A stretch of 19,113 nucleotides of DNA from assembly GCA_021782685.1 (NCBI GenBank), contig JAJXUQ010000001.1, positions 1-19,113 of the forward strand. Direction: 5' to 3'. A program made the position numbers and the translations under genes. Shown here one piece after another: positions 5,458 to 14,400 of the stretch; position 1 is the first letter of the stretch, and each line of letters begins with the position of its first letter. The notes beneath the pieces were generated by a model. The model saw only the letters and a list, made by a program, of their open reading frames with translations, had not been told where the DNA came from and searched no databases. The DNA is from a bacterium (GTDB lineage Bacteria > Patescibacteriota > Minisyncoccia > Phycocordibacterales > Phycocordibacteraceae).

Positions 5458-8294
5458 GCGAGGAGCGCGTCGTAGTCGGAGGGTGCGGCGCGACGGAAGC
5501 GGCCGCTGACTAATTCCAGAAGCACGTCGTCGAGCGTTGCCGCAAGCGCGGCGCGCGTCTCGTCCGTGAGCGCGACTTCGTATTCCTTAAGACCATCCTC
5601 CGTCAGTTGCACGATACGGCCGGAAGCCGGCGCATGGCCGTTCTCCCGTAAAATCAGGTCGTAAAAGGCGATCTGCCGCTCGAACTTCTCCTTATCCTTC
5701 TTCTCGATCTGGGTCGAGGTCTTGAAATCGACGATGCATTCGCCGGTATCTCCGTCCAATATCGCGTCGACCTTCCCTTTCAGAAGGACGCGTGCTCCGG
5801 CGACTTCGCGCGCCGTACTGAACGTTTCTTCCGCGGCTATCGCCTTAGCGCGAAGCGCCGGCGAACCGAATGCCGCGTCGAGGAGCGCGTAGGCGTGCCG
5901 CGTAAGGGCGTCGAACGTGTCGCCGCGCGGCAAGAGCGATAGACGGAGGCTTCGTGCAAGCTCGGCATGCGCCGCTTCGACGCGCGCCTCGTACGGCTCC
6001 GCCGCCGCGCTAAACCATGCGGCGAGCGCCGCATGTACCGCGTTCCCGACCACGATGGCCCGGGTCTCCGGTTCACGGAGTCTCAGTACGCGCCGCGCGA
6101 AAAATGTCGGCGGGGATTCGAGATACTCGTTGTAAGCTGACGGCGAGAGGCCGTCCTGCGCGAGATAGCGGAGCGTGAGTTCCCGGACAAGCGCGGGCGC
6201 TTCCGCAGCCGTATGCATGAGCGGTAATGGATTCGCGGGAATCTCAAGCGGCTCGAGCGCCGCAGGCAGGAGCGATATCGGCGCCTGTTCCTTCCCCTCG
6301 CTCGTGCTCGCGGCGTAGGAGAGCACGAGCGTATCCTTGGCGCGGGTCATGGCTACATAGAGCAGCCGCGTTATCTCCGCTTTTCCGCGCGGCGTATCAA
6401 AGGGTGACGGCAGGAGCGCGCTCCTGCCGCGCCCTTCCCACTCGTTTGCGGTGAGCGCGGTGACGAACACGCGCTCGAATTCCATGCCTTTCGCTTTGTG
6501 CGCGGTAATGACGGTCACCTTCCCTTCCTCCTGGGTACGCGAAGCCTTTATCCCGCTTATCTCGTGCTCGCGCGCTTTCTCGAAACTGTCCACCACTTCC
6601 GCGAAAGTCGCGTTCGGGTCCCGCCGCGCAAGATTCTCGATATGCATCATGAGTGCTCGTACGCGCGGAACGTCTTCCGCGACGCGCTCGGCTTCCGAGA
6701 GGAAGTACGCGCGCGCGCCCGACTTCTTGAGGAGGAGCGAGAACAGGTTCACGGGCGGCATCTCGGCCGCCTCCCTCCTGAGAGACGCCAGCGTTTCCGC
6801 GACATCCGGAAATGAAGCGGCAAGCGCTTCCTCGAGCTCCGAATCGCGCGCGCGGCGCAGGAGTCGCGCGCGTTCGACAAGCGGTAGCGGCCACCACGGG
6901 GCGAGAAGCGCTTCGCGCAGCGCCGCGACATCGAGCGGGTCGGCGACTGCGCGCATGAGCGCGAGAAGGTAACGGACAGAGGGCCGATCATCGAGGCTGA
7001 CATCCCCGGCGCGCAGCACCGGTATGCCGCGCGCCGCGAAGTGGAGCGCGAAGAGGTCGGCGGTCTTGTTCTTGAGCGTGATGATCGCGATCTCGTGCGG
7101 CGCGACACCCGCGGCGATCGCCTCTTCCGCCAGAGACGCTATCTGGTCGCGTTCAGCAAGCGGATCGGGCGCGACAAGGAGACGCACGGCGCCGCCCTTG
7201 CCGCGCGCGGCCGTGAGCCGCGCATGCCCGCCCGTAGACGACGGGAGCCCGGCAAGGAGCGCGTGCGCATGGTCGAGTACGCTCTGGTACGAACGGTAAT
7301 TCTCGGTAAGCGCGATAACGGTCGTGCGCGGATAAAGCTTCAGAAACGTCCCGAAGTGGGTCGCGTCAGCGCCCTGGAAGCCGAAGACCGCTTGTTTCTC
7401 GTCGCCGACGATGAAGAGGTTCGGATGATCATCCAGGGCGAGCGCGTCGAGGAGCGCATGCTGGAGCGCGTTCGCGTCCTGGTGTTCGTCTGCGAGCACG
7501 TATTGATACCGCTCCTGCAGATCTGCCCGCAAAGCTTCGTCCGCCGCGAGCGCATCGACCGCTATCCGGAGCACGTCGGTGTAACCGTAGAGGCCGCGCG
7601 CGTCTTTCTCCGCGCGGTACTCTTCTATGAGTCCTGCGGCCTCGCCGCCTTTCTCAAGACGCTCAAGCCGCTTCGCGCCGACAGGATTGAGTTTCCCCGC
7701 CGCGCCATCCTTGCCGCCGCGCTTATAGCGCAGGTCGGGGTCCGCTTCGATGCGCTTCGCCTCGACGTCGAGCCATGCGCGGTAGTCGGCGAGCGAGAAC
7801 CGCTCGCGCGTCAGATCCTCTTCGAGCGACTTGAGGTCTTCTAGATAGTGGTACGGTGATTTCGGGGTGCGCAAGCGGCTCTCTTCGCGATTCTCGAGAA
7901 CCGTGCGCCACAGGAGTATCTGCTCCATCTCGCCCATGAGCCGACGATCGGTGTATTCCGGGAACGCTTCCGGATACTGCTTCATGACGTGCTCGGCAAA
8001 GCCGTGGAACGTATGGACGGCGACTTTGCGCGCAGTCTCCTCGCCAATGAGCGCGCCGAGACGCCGCGCGACCGTTCGCGCCGCCGAATCAGTGAAGGTG
8101 AGCACGAGAATGTTCTCCGGACTTGCCCCCGGCGCTTCTTTCAGGATATTCGCGATCCGCAGCGTAAGCACGTGCGTCTTCCCTGTCCCCGGTCCGGCGA
8201 TGACCATGACCGGCCCTTCGACGGCGTCCACCGCTTCCTTCTGCTTCGCGTTCAGCTTTCCGTATGCCTCTTCAAATGCGGGAGTCGTGAGCAT
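5442..8294 (-). CDS. UvrD/PcrA-like helicase fused to a PD-(D/E)XK nuclease
   Basis: A 950-residue superfamily 1A protein. Helicase motifs in order: Q-motif region LNAKQKEAV, Walker A GPGTGKT (34-40), motif II DEHQDAN, motif III VGDEKQAVFGFQGAD, motif IV ENYRS, motif V VITAHKAKGMEFERVFV, and motif VI LLYVAMTRAKD. The last ~250 residues are a RecB-like nuclease: LSPSAYNEYLESP, VGNAVHAALAAWF, then Asp843, Asp856 and Lys858 in IVDFKT, and Gln874 in QIAFYD. No four-cysteine iron-sulfur cluster as in AddB is visible. The enzyme should unwind DNA using ATP and cut it, in a one-chain form of what RecBCD or AddAB do in break repair. Motif II has His where Tyr/Phe is usual, and motif III has Gln for the usual Arg. 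It is the last gene of the minus-strand block, 58 nt after rpoD, with its own predicted leaderless promoter. Confidence 0.93.
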   Translation of the reverse strand: MLTTPAFEEAYGKLNAKQKEAVDAVEGPVMVIAGPGTGKTHVLTLRIANILKEAPGASPENILVLTFTDSAARTVARRLGALIGEETARKVAVHTFHGFAEHVMKQYPEAFPEYTDRRLMGEMEQILLWRTVLENREESRLRTPKSPYHYLEDLKSLEEDLTRERFSLADYRAWLDVEAKRIEADPDLRYKRGGKDGAAGKLNPVGAKRLERLEKGGEAAGLIEEYRAEKDARGLYGYTDVLRIAVDALAADEALRADLQERYQYVLADEHQDANALQHALLDALALDDHPNLFIVGDEKQAVFGFQGADATHFGTFLKLYPRTTVIALTENYRSYQSVLDHAHALLAGLPSSTGGHARLTAARGKGGAVRLLVAPDPLAERDQIASLAEEAIAAGVAPHEIAIITLKNKTADLFALHFAARGIPVLRAGDVSLDDRPSVRYLLALMRAVADPLDVAALREALLAPWWPLPLVERARLLRRARDSELEEALAASFPDVAETLASLRREAAEMPPVNLFSLLLKKSGARAYFLSEAERVAEDVPRVRALMMHIENLARRDPNATFAEVVDSFEKAREHEISGIKASRTQEEGKVTVITAHKAKGMEFERVFVTALTANEWEGRGRSALLPSPFDTPRGKAEITRLLYVAMTRAKDTLVLSYAASTSEGKEQAPISLLPAALEPLEIPANPLPLMHTAAEAPALVRELTLRYLAQDGLSPSAYNEYLESPPTFFARRVLRLREPETRAIVVGNAVHAALAAWFSAAAEPYEARVEAAHAELARSLRLSLLPRGDTFDALTRHAYALLDAAFGSPALRAKAIAAEETFSTAREVAGARVLLKGKVDAILDGDTGECIVDFKTSTQIEKKDKEKFERQIAFYDLILRENGHAPASGRIVQLTEDGLKEYEVALTDETRAALAATLDDVLLELVSGRFRRAAPSDYDALLALFEA

Positions 8295-8301
8295 TTCCCC
8301 C

Positions 8302-8330
8302 AGTCTAGCGCACGAGCGCAGGGAGCGTAA
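8302..8330 (-). promoter_or_regulatory. predicted leaderless promoter of the helicase-nuclease gene
   Basis: On the minus strand TTACGC (8330-8325) is followed after 17 nt by TAGACT (8307-8302), and the ATG begins 7 nt further on. The geometry matches dnaG and hisS. The hexamers are only fair matches to consensus, and read-through from rpoD is also possible because no terminator lies between the genes. Confidence 0.4.
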
Positions 8331-8352
8331 GACGAGCTATTTCCGGAGCGGT

Positions 8353-9597
8353 TTAATACGACTTCAGGTGGCGGGCTTTATCGTGCAAACGGATTTTCTC
8401 GAGCGCCTTCGCCTCTATTTGGCGGATACGTTCGCGGGTGACGCCGAACTCCTTGCCCACCTCCTCGAGCGTATGGTAGATGCCGTCCATAAGGCCGTGG
8501 CGCATCTCAAGTATCTTGCGCTCCTTCGGCGAAAGGTCGTTCAAGATCGAGCGCACCTGTTCCGCAAGTATGCGTTCGGAAGATTCCTGCACGGGAGAGG
8601 GGATCTTGTCGTCGGGGATGAAGTCGCCGAGCGTCGACTTCTCATCGTCATCGGAACCGATCGGATTCTCGAGCGAGAGCGTGTCCTGGTTTATCTTTTC
8701 TATCTGGTAGACCTTCTCCGGCTCGACTCCCATCTCGACCGCGATCTCTTCCGCTTGCGGGTCGCGCCCGAGCGCCTGCGCGAGACGGCGCGAAACCTGC
8801 TTGTACTTCGCGATGGTTTCCACCATGTGCACCGGGATGCGTATGGTGCGCGACTGGTCGGCAAGCGCGCGCGTTATCGCCTGGCGGATCCACCACGTCG
8901 CATACGTCGAGAACTTGTACCCCTTTTTCCAGTCGAACTTGTCCACCGCGCGGAAGAGGCCGAGGTTCCCTTCCTGGATGAGATCGAGAAGCGTGAGGTC
9001 GGGACTCCGGCCCACGTACTTCTTCGCTATGGAAACCACGAGACGCAGGTTGCTGCGCGCGAGGATGTTGCGCGCCTCGGCGTCGCCCTTCTCGATGCGC
9101 TTCGCGAGCTCGCGCTCTTCGGCGGCGACAAGAAGCGGATACTGCCCGATTTCGCGCAGATAAATCTGGATGGAGTCGTAGCCGGTCGAGTGGCGGTCTT
9201 TTATATTGCGCGTCGCGAGATATTCGTCGGCGGTATCCTCGAGCATGCCCCCTTCGAGCACGTCGACGCCGGCAACGGAAAAGCGTTCGTAGAGCGACTC
9301 GAGGAAATCGACATCGTCTTCGACATGCGGGAATGATTTCAGGATCTCGCTATAGGTGACGTAGCCGCGCTCCTTCCCCTTCTCGATGAGCTGTTCCGCC
9401 GAGAGCGCCTTTTGCGTGAGTTCTTTCGCTTTTGCTCCCCGTGCCGCGCTCCGCAAGACCTGTTTCGTCCGCGCAGTCTTGGCCCGCGCGCCGTGCGCGG
9501 TCTTCCCCTTCGTCTTCTTGGCGGGCGCACGGCGGGGTACCGTCTTCTTTTTTACGGTTTTTTTAACGCCCTTTTTCTTTTTTTTAGGAATCGCCAT
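8353..9597 (-). CDS. rpoD: primary (sigma-70 type) RNA polymerase sigma factor
   Basis: 414 residues. The first ~60 are a disordered Lys/Arg/Ala-rich tail (starts MAIPKKKKKGVKKTVKKK). Region 1.1 follows (EQLIEKGKERGYVTYSEIL). Region 1.2 starts SIQIYLREIGQYPLL, region 2 contains RLVVSIAKKY, DLIQEGNLGLFRAVDKFDW and the -10 reader FSTYATWWIRQAITRALAD, region 3 contains IRIPVHMVETI, and region 4.2 reads TLEEVGKEFGVTRERIRQIE with the standard -35-recognising TRERIRQ. The protein lacks the large non-conserved region of E. coli sigma-70. I chose ATG 9597, 34 nt after the dnaG stop; a 60-residue extension upstream would overlap the end of dnaG in another frame and shows no sigma similarity. TACTCT lies 7 nt before the ATG but has no -35, so expression is probably mainly from dnaG. 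Four runs of 5-8 A bases lie in the first 17 codons. Confidence 0.96.
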   Translation of the reverse strand: MAIPKKKKKGVKKTVKKKTVPRRAPAKKTKGKTAHGARAKTARTKQVLRSAARGAKAKELTQKALSAEQLIEKGKERGYVTYSEILKSFPHVEDDVDFLESLYERFSVAGVDVLEGGMLEDTADEYLATRNIKDRHSTGYDSIQIYLREIGQYPLLVAAEERELAKRIEKGDAEARNILARSNLRLVVSIAKKYVGRSPDLTLLDLIQEGNLGLFRAVDKFDWKKGYKFSTYATWWIRQAITRALADQSRTIRIPVHMVETIAKYKQVSRRLAQALGRDPQAEEIAVEMGVEPEKVYQIEKINQDTLSLENPIGSDDDEKSTLGDFIPDDKIPSPVQESSERILAEQVRSILNDLSPKERKILEMRHGLMDGIYHTLEEVGKEFGVTRERIRQIEAKALEKIRLHDKARHLKSY

Positions 9598-9631
9598 GCT
9601 GGAAAGAGTATGGAGTAAGGATGAAAGGTTT

Positions 9632-11347
9632 TTAGTGTCCGAAGGCGGCAAGGCGCGCGGAGAGCCTTGCGCACGCCCTCTGTGTATCCTCGACGAGCGA
9701 AGCGTCTCCCGCTGTCTCGGCCCTGCGCAGATCCGCCACCGCTTCCTGGTACGCTTCGCGGATGACCGCTTCTTCAAAAGCGCGAAGAAGCTCGTCCGCA
9801 GCGTCCTCGCGAGGATCCTCGCCGAATGCCTGCTCTGCTAGGAACAAAGCCGGCTCCGGGGGTGTGTCGAGCGGAAATTGGTGAGCTTCAGTAATTCGAA
9901 GATACTCCGATTTCACGCGCTCCGCAAGCGGGGTATCCGGGTAAGCGTGGAAAACGGCAAGGAGCTGCTGTGACCGGAGGTCCCGCGGCGAGCGCGCGGC
10001 AGAGGACGGTTGGGTCGGACCCTTTTGCGGAACTTCCTCCGTTTCCGGGCGTTTCGACAGCCTGCCGAGCGACTCGCGAACCGCCTCGCCCGAAAGTCCG
10101 AGCGCGCGCGCGGCGACCTGTATGAAGTGCTCGCGCTCCATCGGGCTCGGTATCGCCGCGATGAGCGGGAGTACGATACTTTCCGCAAGACGCAGGAGCC
10201 GATGCGGATCCCGTTCGGCTTCCGCGAGCTCGGCGAGGAAGAACTCGACGATCGGCTTCGCCGCCGCGACGCGCCTGCCGAAATCCTGCGCGTCTTCGCC
10301 GAGGAGATCGGCAGGATCCTTCCCTTTCGGGAGCCGTGCGGCCTTTACGCGCAGCCCGGCACGGAGCGCGAGTTCGGCAGAACGCGCGGTCGCCTTGAGC
10401 CCGGCCGGGTCGGCATCGAGGACGAGCATGAGATTATCGCTGAAACGCTTCATAAGCGCGAGATGCCTGTCAGTGAGCGCGGTGCCCGAGAGCGCCACCG
10501 CATTCATAAACCCTGCCTGGTGCGCGTGGAGCACGTCGAGCTGCCCTTCGACGAGCATCGTGAAGCCGCGCGTGCGGATTGCATCCTTCGCACGGTCCAT
10601 CCCGAAAAGGACTTCGGATTTGTGGAACAGCTCCGTTTCCGGAGAATTGAGGTATTTCGCGACCTCGACCGTGCCTTCCTTCGCTGAAGCTTCTGAAGGT
10701 ACGGTGCGGCCGGTGAAGGCGACCACCTTGCCGGCGCTATCGCGTATCGGGAACATGAGCCGGTTACGGAAGCGGTCGTAGTAGGTGCCCGGCTTGCCGT
10801 CAGCCTCCTTTACGAGTCCGGCCTCAAGCAATTCCGGCACCGTGAAGCCTTCGGCGGTGAGCGCTTCGAGGAGCGCGCGCCACGCGTCCGGCGCATATCC
10901 GAGGCCCCACTGCATGATCGAATCCTCGGTGAGGCCGCGCTGCTTCCCGTAAGCGTGGCCGGGACTCCCTTTGAGATGCTCCGCATACCACCCGCTCGCG
11001 CGGCTCAACGCGGAACGCAAGCGGTCCCTTTTCGAGGCGTTCTCTCGGCGGGCGCCGCCCGCGTACTCGACGGTGACGCCCGCCTTCTCGGCGAGGATCT
11101 TGAGCGCGCCTTTGAAATCGACGCCCTCGATCTTCTCGATGAACGAAAACCCGTCGCCCCCCTCCCCGCAGCCGAAGCAATGCCACGTGCCGCGCTCGGG
11201 CGAGACGTGGAAGCTTCCCGTCTTCTCCTTGTGGAACGGGCACAGGCCCACCATCGACCTGCCCGCGCGCCGCAGCTTCACGTAGGGCGCGATGATGTCC
11301 TGGATGCCGAGACGTTCCTTGATCTGCGCGACGGTGTCAATTGCCAT
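9632..11347 (-). CDS. dnaG: DNA primase
   Basis: DnaG makes the RNA primers for DNA replication at the fork. 571 residues. The N-terminal CHC2 zinc ribbon has Cys36, His39, Cys57 and Cys60 (CPFHKEKTGSF, then HCFGCGEGGDGFSFI). The catalytic core includes RDSAGKVVAFTGR and KYLNSPET. The TOPRIM domain has Glu267 in LVEGQLDVL and the acidic pair Asp311/Asp313 in LVLDADPAG, followed by GKDPADLL. The part after ~430 (a Pro/Ser linker, then a helical tail) should be the helicase-interaction domain, which is poorly conserved. The start is supported by the conserved N-terminus (IAQIKERLGI-like) and by a -10 hexamer 7 nt upstream. The gene sits between rpoC (62 nt upstream) and rpoD (34 nt downstream); the dnaG-rpoD pairing recalls the macromolecular-synthesis operon, here without rpsU. 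Confidence 0.97.
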   Translation of the reverse strand: MAIDTVAQIKERLGIQDIIAPYVKLRRAGRSMVGLCPFHKEKTGSFHVSPERGTWHCFGCGEGGDGFSFIEKIEGVDFKGALKILAEKAGVTVEYAGGARRENASKRDRLRSALSRASGWYAEHLKGSPGHAYGKQRGLTEDSIMQWGLGYAPDAWRALLEALTAEGFTVPELLEAGLVKEADGKPGTYYDRFRNRLMFPIRDSAGKVVAFTGRTVPSEASAKEGTVEVAKYLNSPETELFHKSEVLFGMDRAKDAIRTRGFTMLVEGQLDVLHAHQAGFMNAVALSGTALTDRHLALMKRFSDNLMLVLDADPAGLKATARSAELALRAGLRVKAARLPKGKDPADLLGEDAQDFGRRVAAAKPIVEFFLAELAEAERDPHRLLRLAESIVLPLIAAIPSPMEREHFIQVAARALGLSGEAVRESLGRLSKRPETEEVPQKGPTQPSSAARSPRDLRSQQLLAVFHAYPDTPLAERVKSEYLRITEAHQFPLDTPPEPALFLAEQAFGEDPREDAADELLRAFEEAVIREAYQEAVADLRRAETAGDASLVEDTQRACARLSARLAAFGH

Positions 11348-11354
11348 GAACTTG

Positions 11355-11383
11355 ATTCTATCGCGTTTCTATGACGGGCGCAG
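11355..11383 (-). promoter_or_regulatory. predicted leaderless promoter of dnaG
   Basis: On the minus strand CTGCGC (11383-11378), a 17-nt spacer and TAGAAT (11360-11355) precede the dnaG ATG at 11347 by 7 nt. TAGAAT is 5 of 6 to the -10 consensus, and transcription should begin at the start codon. The -35 forms one arm of the rpoC-end hairpin. Confidence 0.6.
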
Positions 11384-11402
11384 AAGCCGATGGATCCTGC
11401 GC
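11378..11402 (-). other. 6-bp hairpin after rpoC
   Basis: GCGCAG and CTGCGC are exact complements (11378-11383 and 11397-11402) with a 13-nt loop, 7 nt after the rpoC stop codon. No T-run follows. It could weaken read-through into dnaG; being so short in GC-rich DNA it may be chance. Confidence 0.25.
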
Positions 11403-11409
11403 GCGTCTC

Positions 11410-14400
11410 TCAGAGCGAGCGCGTGGCGCGGGACGCGAAGCCGGCGCGTTCGGACGGCGTCGGTAGCGCCGGGCGCGCAGACTGCAGTTTCGCGATATGC
11501 GAGTTCTTCTTGCTTCCAGCAAAGCCGGTACCCGCCGGGATGAGGCGGCCGAGGATGACGTTCTCTTTCAGGCCGCGCAGACGATCGACGTCGCCCCTGA
11601 GCGCGGCATTGATGAGGATTTTCGTCGTCTGTTCGAAGGACGCGGCGGAGAGGAAGGAACGGCGGGAAAGCGCGCTCTCCTTGATGCCGAGCACTATCTC
11701 GCGCGCCCGCGGCGCGAGCTTGTTCGCCGCTTCCATATCCTTCACCGACTTTGCGAACTCCCAATCCTCGACGATGTCGCCGATGGAATAATCGGTATCG
11801 CCCGCGTCCGTGATCTTCATGCGCGAGAACATCTGCTTCACCACGACCTCGAGGTGCTTGCGGGAAACAGGGGCGCCCTGCAGCTCGTAGATCTTCGACG
11901 CTTCGGCGATGATATATTCCTGTACCGCCGCGCGGCCGGCATATTCGAAGAGGTCGTCCAGATCGGCGGATCCGTCGGTAAGGATCTGGCCTTTCACTAC
12001 CGCGTCGCCTTCCTTGACGAGCGCCACGCGAGGGAAAGGAGCGAGATACTCGTATGCCGAGCCGTCTTTCTTCCCTTGTCCGGCCGCGGGCGCCACTACG
12101 ATGACCTTCTCGCGCCCCGCCTCGCGTATCTCGGTCACGAGACCGTCGGACTTCGAGATGACTGCGGGGTTCTTCGGCGAACGCTTTTCGAACACTTCTT
12201 CGACGCGCGGGAGGCCGCTCGTGATATCGCCGCCCACCGACGCGACGCCGCCGGCATGGAAGGTGCGCATCGTGAGCTGCGTTCCCGGCTCGCCGATGGC
12301 CTGCGCGGCGACGGTGCCGACCGCCTCGCCGAGGTCGACGAGCTCCTGGGTCGTGAGATCCATGCCGTAACAGGTCTGGCAGACGCCGTAGCGCGTCTCG
12401 CATGACATCGCCGAACGCGCGACGACGGAGGCTATCGAGGAAGCGGCAAGCGCTTCGGCGTCTTCCCGGGAAAGATAGTGGCCCGCTTTGAAGAGGACGG
12501 TTCCCTCCTGATCCTTCACCTCCTCCGCAAGCACGCGGCCGCGAAGCGCCTCGGCGTAATCGATCTGGATGCCGGACGCGCTCACGCGATTGATCTTCAC
12601 TCCGCGCTTCGTACCGCAGTCCTTCTCGGTCACGATAGAATCTTGAGCGACATCGAAGAGGCGGCGCGTGAGATATCCCGCCTTCGCGGTGCCGAGTGCG
12701 GTGTCCGTAAGACCCTTGCGCGCGCCGTGCGTACTCATGAAGTACTCCACCGGATTCAAGCCTTCGCTGAAAGAGGACGCGATAGGCACCTCGATAGTCT
12801 CGCCGGCGGTGTTCTGGATGAGGCCTTTCATGCCGGCCATCTGGGTCAGGTTCCCGAGCGTACCGCGGGCGCCGCTGCTCACCATGTCGGCGACGGAACC
12901 CATCGGGTCAAGCTCCTTCGCGACAAGCTGCTCCACTTCCTGCTTGGCACCCTGCCAAATCTCTATGGCCACACGACGGCGCTCCTCTTCGGAAAGAAGA
13001 CCGTTCTGGTAGTCTTCTTCGACTTTCGCGACCTTTTGGGCCGCCCGTTCTACGACCTCCGGCTTCTCTTGCGGCACGGAAACGTCATTAATAGCCCACG
13101 AGATTCCCGATTTGGTCGCATACTCGAAACCGAAGCGCTTCACCTTGTTCACGATTCCCGGTACCGCATCGAGACCGTACCGAGTGATGCAGTCGGTCAC
13201 TATCCGCGCGAGCACTTTTTTGGTGATGGTGTCGTTCACGAACGGATAGTCGGCTGGCAGCACCGTGTTGAAGAGGAGACGGCCGACCGTCGTTTCGAAA
13301 GGACGGCCATCGAACGCGGCATACTTTTCCTTACCGGAAACCGGCAGCACCTTGATCTTGGCGCGCAAGTCGATCGCGCCGTATTCAGACGCGAGAATCG
13401 CCGCGTTCGGAGAAGAGAAGTGCTTATCCTCTCCTTCGGCACCTTCGACCGCCTTGGTAAGCCAGTACACGCCGAGCACGATATCCAGAGGCTTCCCGGT
13501 AAGCACGATCATGTCGCCCGAACCCGGCTTCAGGATATTCTTATTGGCACTCATGATGTTCGCCGCCTCCCACTGCGCTTCTTCCGAGAGCGGCACATGC
13601 ACGGCCATCTGGTCGCCGTCGAAGTCCGCGTTGAAGGCGTTGCAGACGAGCGGATGGAGCTGGATAGCGTCACCTTCGATGAGGCGCGGACGGAACGCCT
13701 GGATGCCCTGGCGGTGCAGGGTCGGCGCGCGATTCAGGAGCACGTACTTGCCCGCGATGGCTTCTTCAAGGATCTCCCATACTTCGGAGACGCCGTCTTC
13801 GATGAGACGGCCGGCGCCGCGGATGTTGAACGCAAGCTCGCGCTTGAGGAGCCCGGCGATGACGAACGGGCGGAAGAGCTCGAGCGCCATGTGTTTCGGA
13901 AGACCGCATTCGTCGAGCTCGAGATCGGGACCGACGACGATCACCGAGCGGCCCGAGTAATCGACGCGCTTACCGAGCAGGTTCTGGCGGAAATATCCCT
14001 GCTTCCCTTTCAGGTAATCGGCGAGCGACTTGAGCGGTCGGCGCTGCGCAAGCGTCATCGCTCCGGCGGACGCGCCGCCCTTCCTGATGGAGTTGTCGAG
14101 GAGCGCGTCAACCGCCTCCTGGAGGATCCGCTTTTCATTGCGCAGAATGACTTCGGGCGCATGGATGTCGAGAAGTTTCTTGAGACGGTTATTGCGATTG
14201 ATGACGCGGCGGTAAAGGTCGTTCACGTCCGAAGTCGCGTGGCGGCCTCCCTCAAGCGCGACCATAGGACGGAGCGCCGGCGGTATCACGGGGATACGGG
14301 TAAGGAAGAGCCATTCGGGACGCACGCCCGAGGCGATGAGCCCGGCGATCAGGGAGAGGCGTTTGGCGAGCTTCTCGCGTTCCGCGGCACCGGCGTGCTC

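Noticed and set aside
9598..9777. 60-residue N-terminal extension of rpoD
   Set aside because: It overlaps the end of dnaG out of frame and shows no sigma features.
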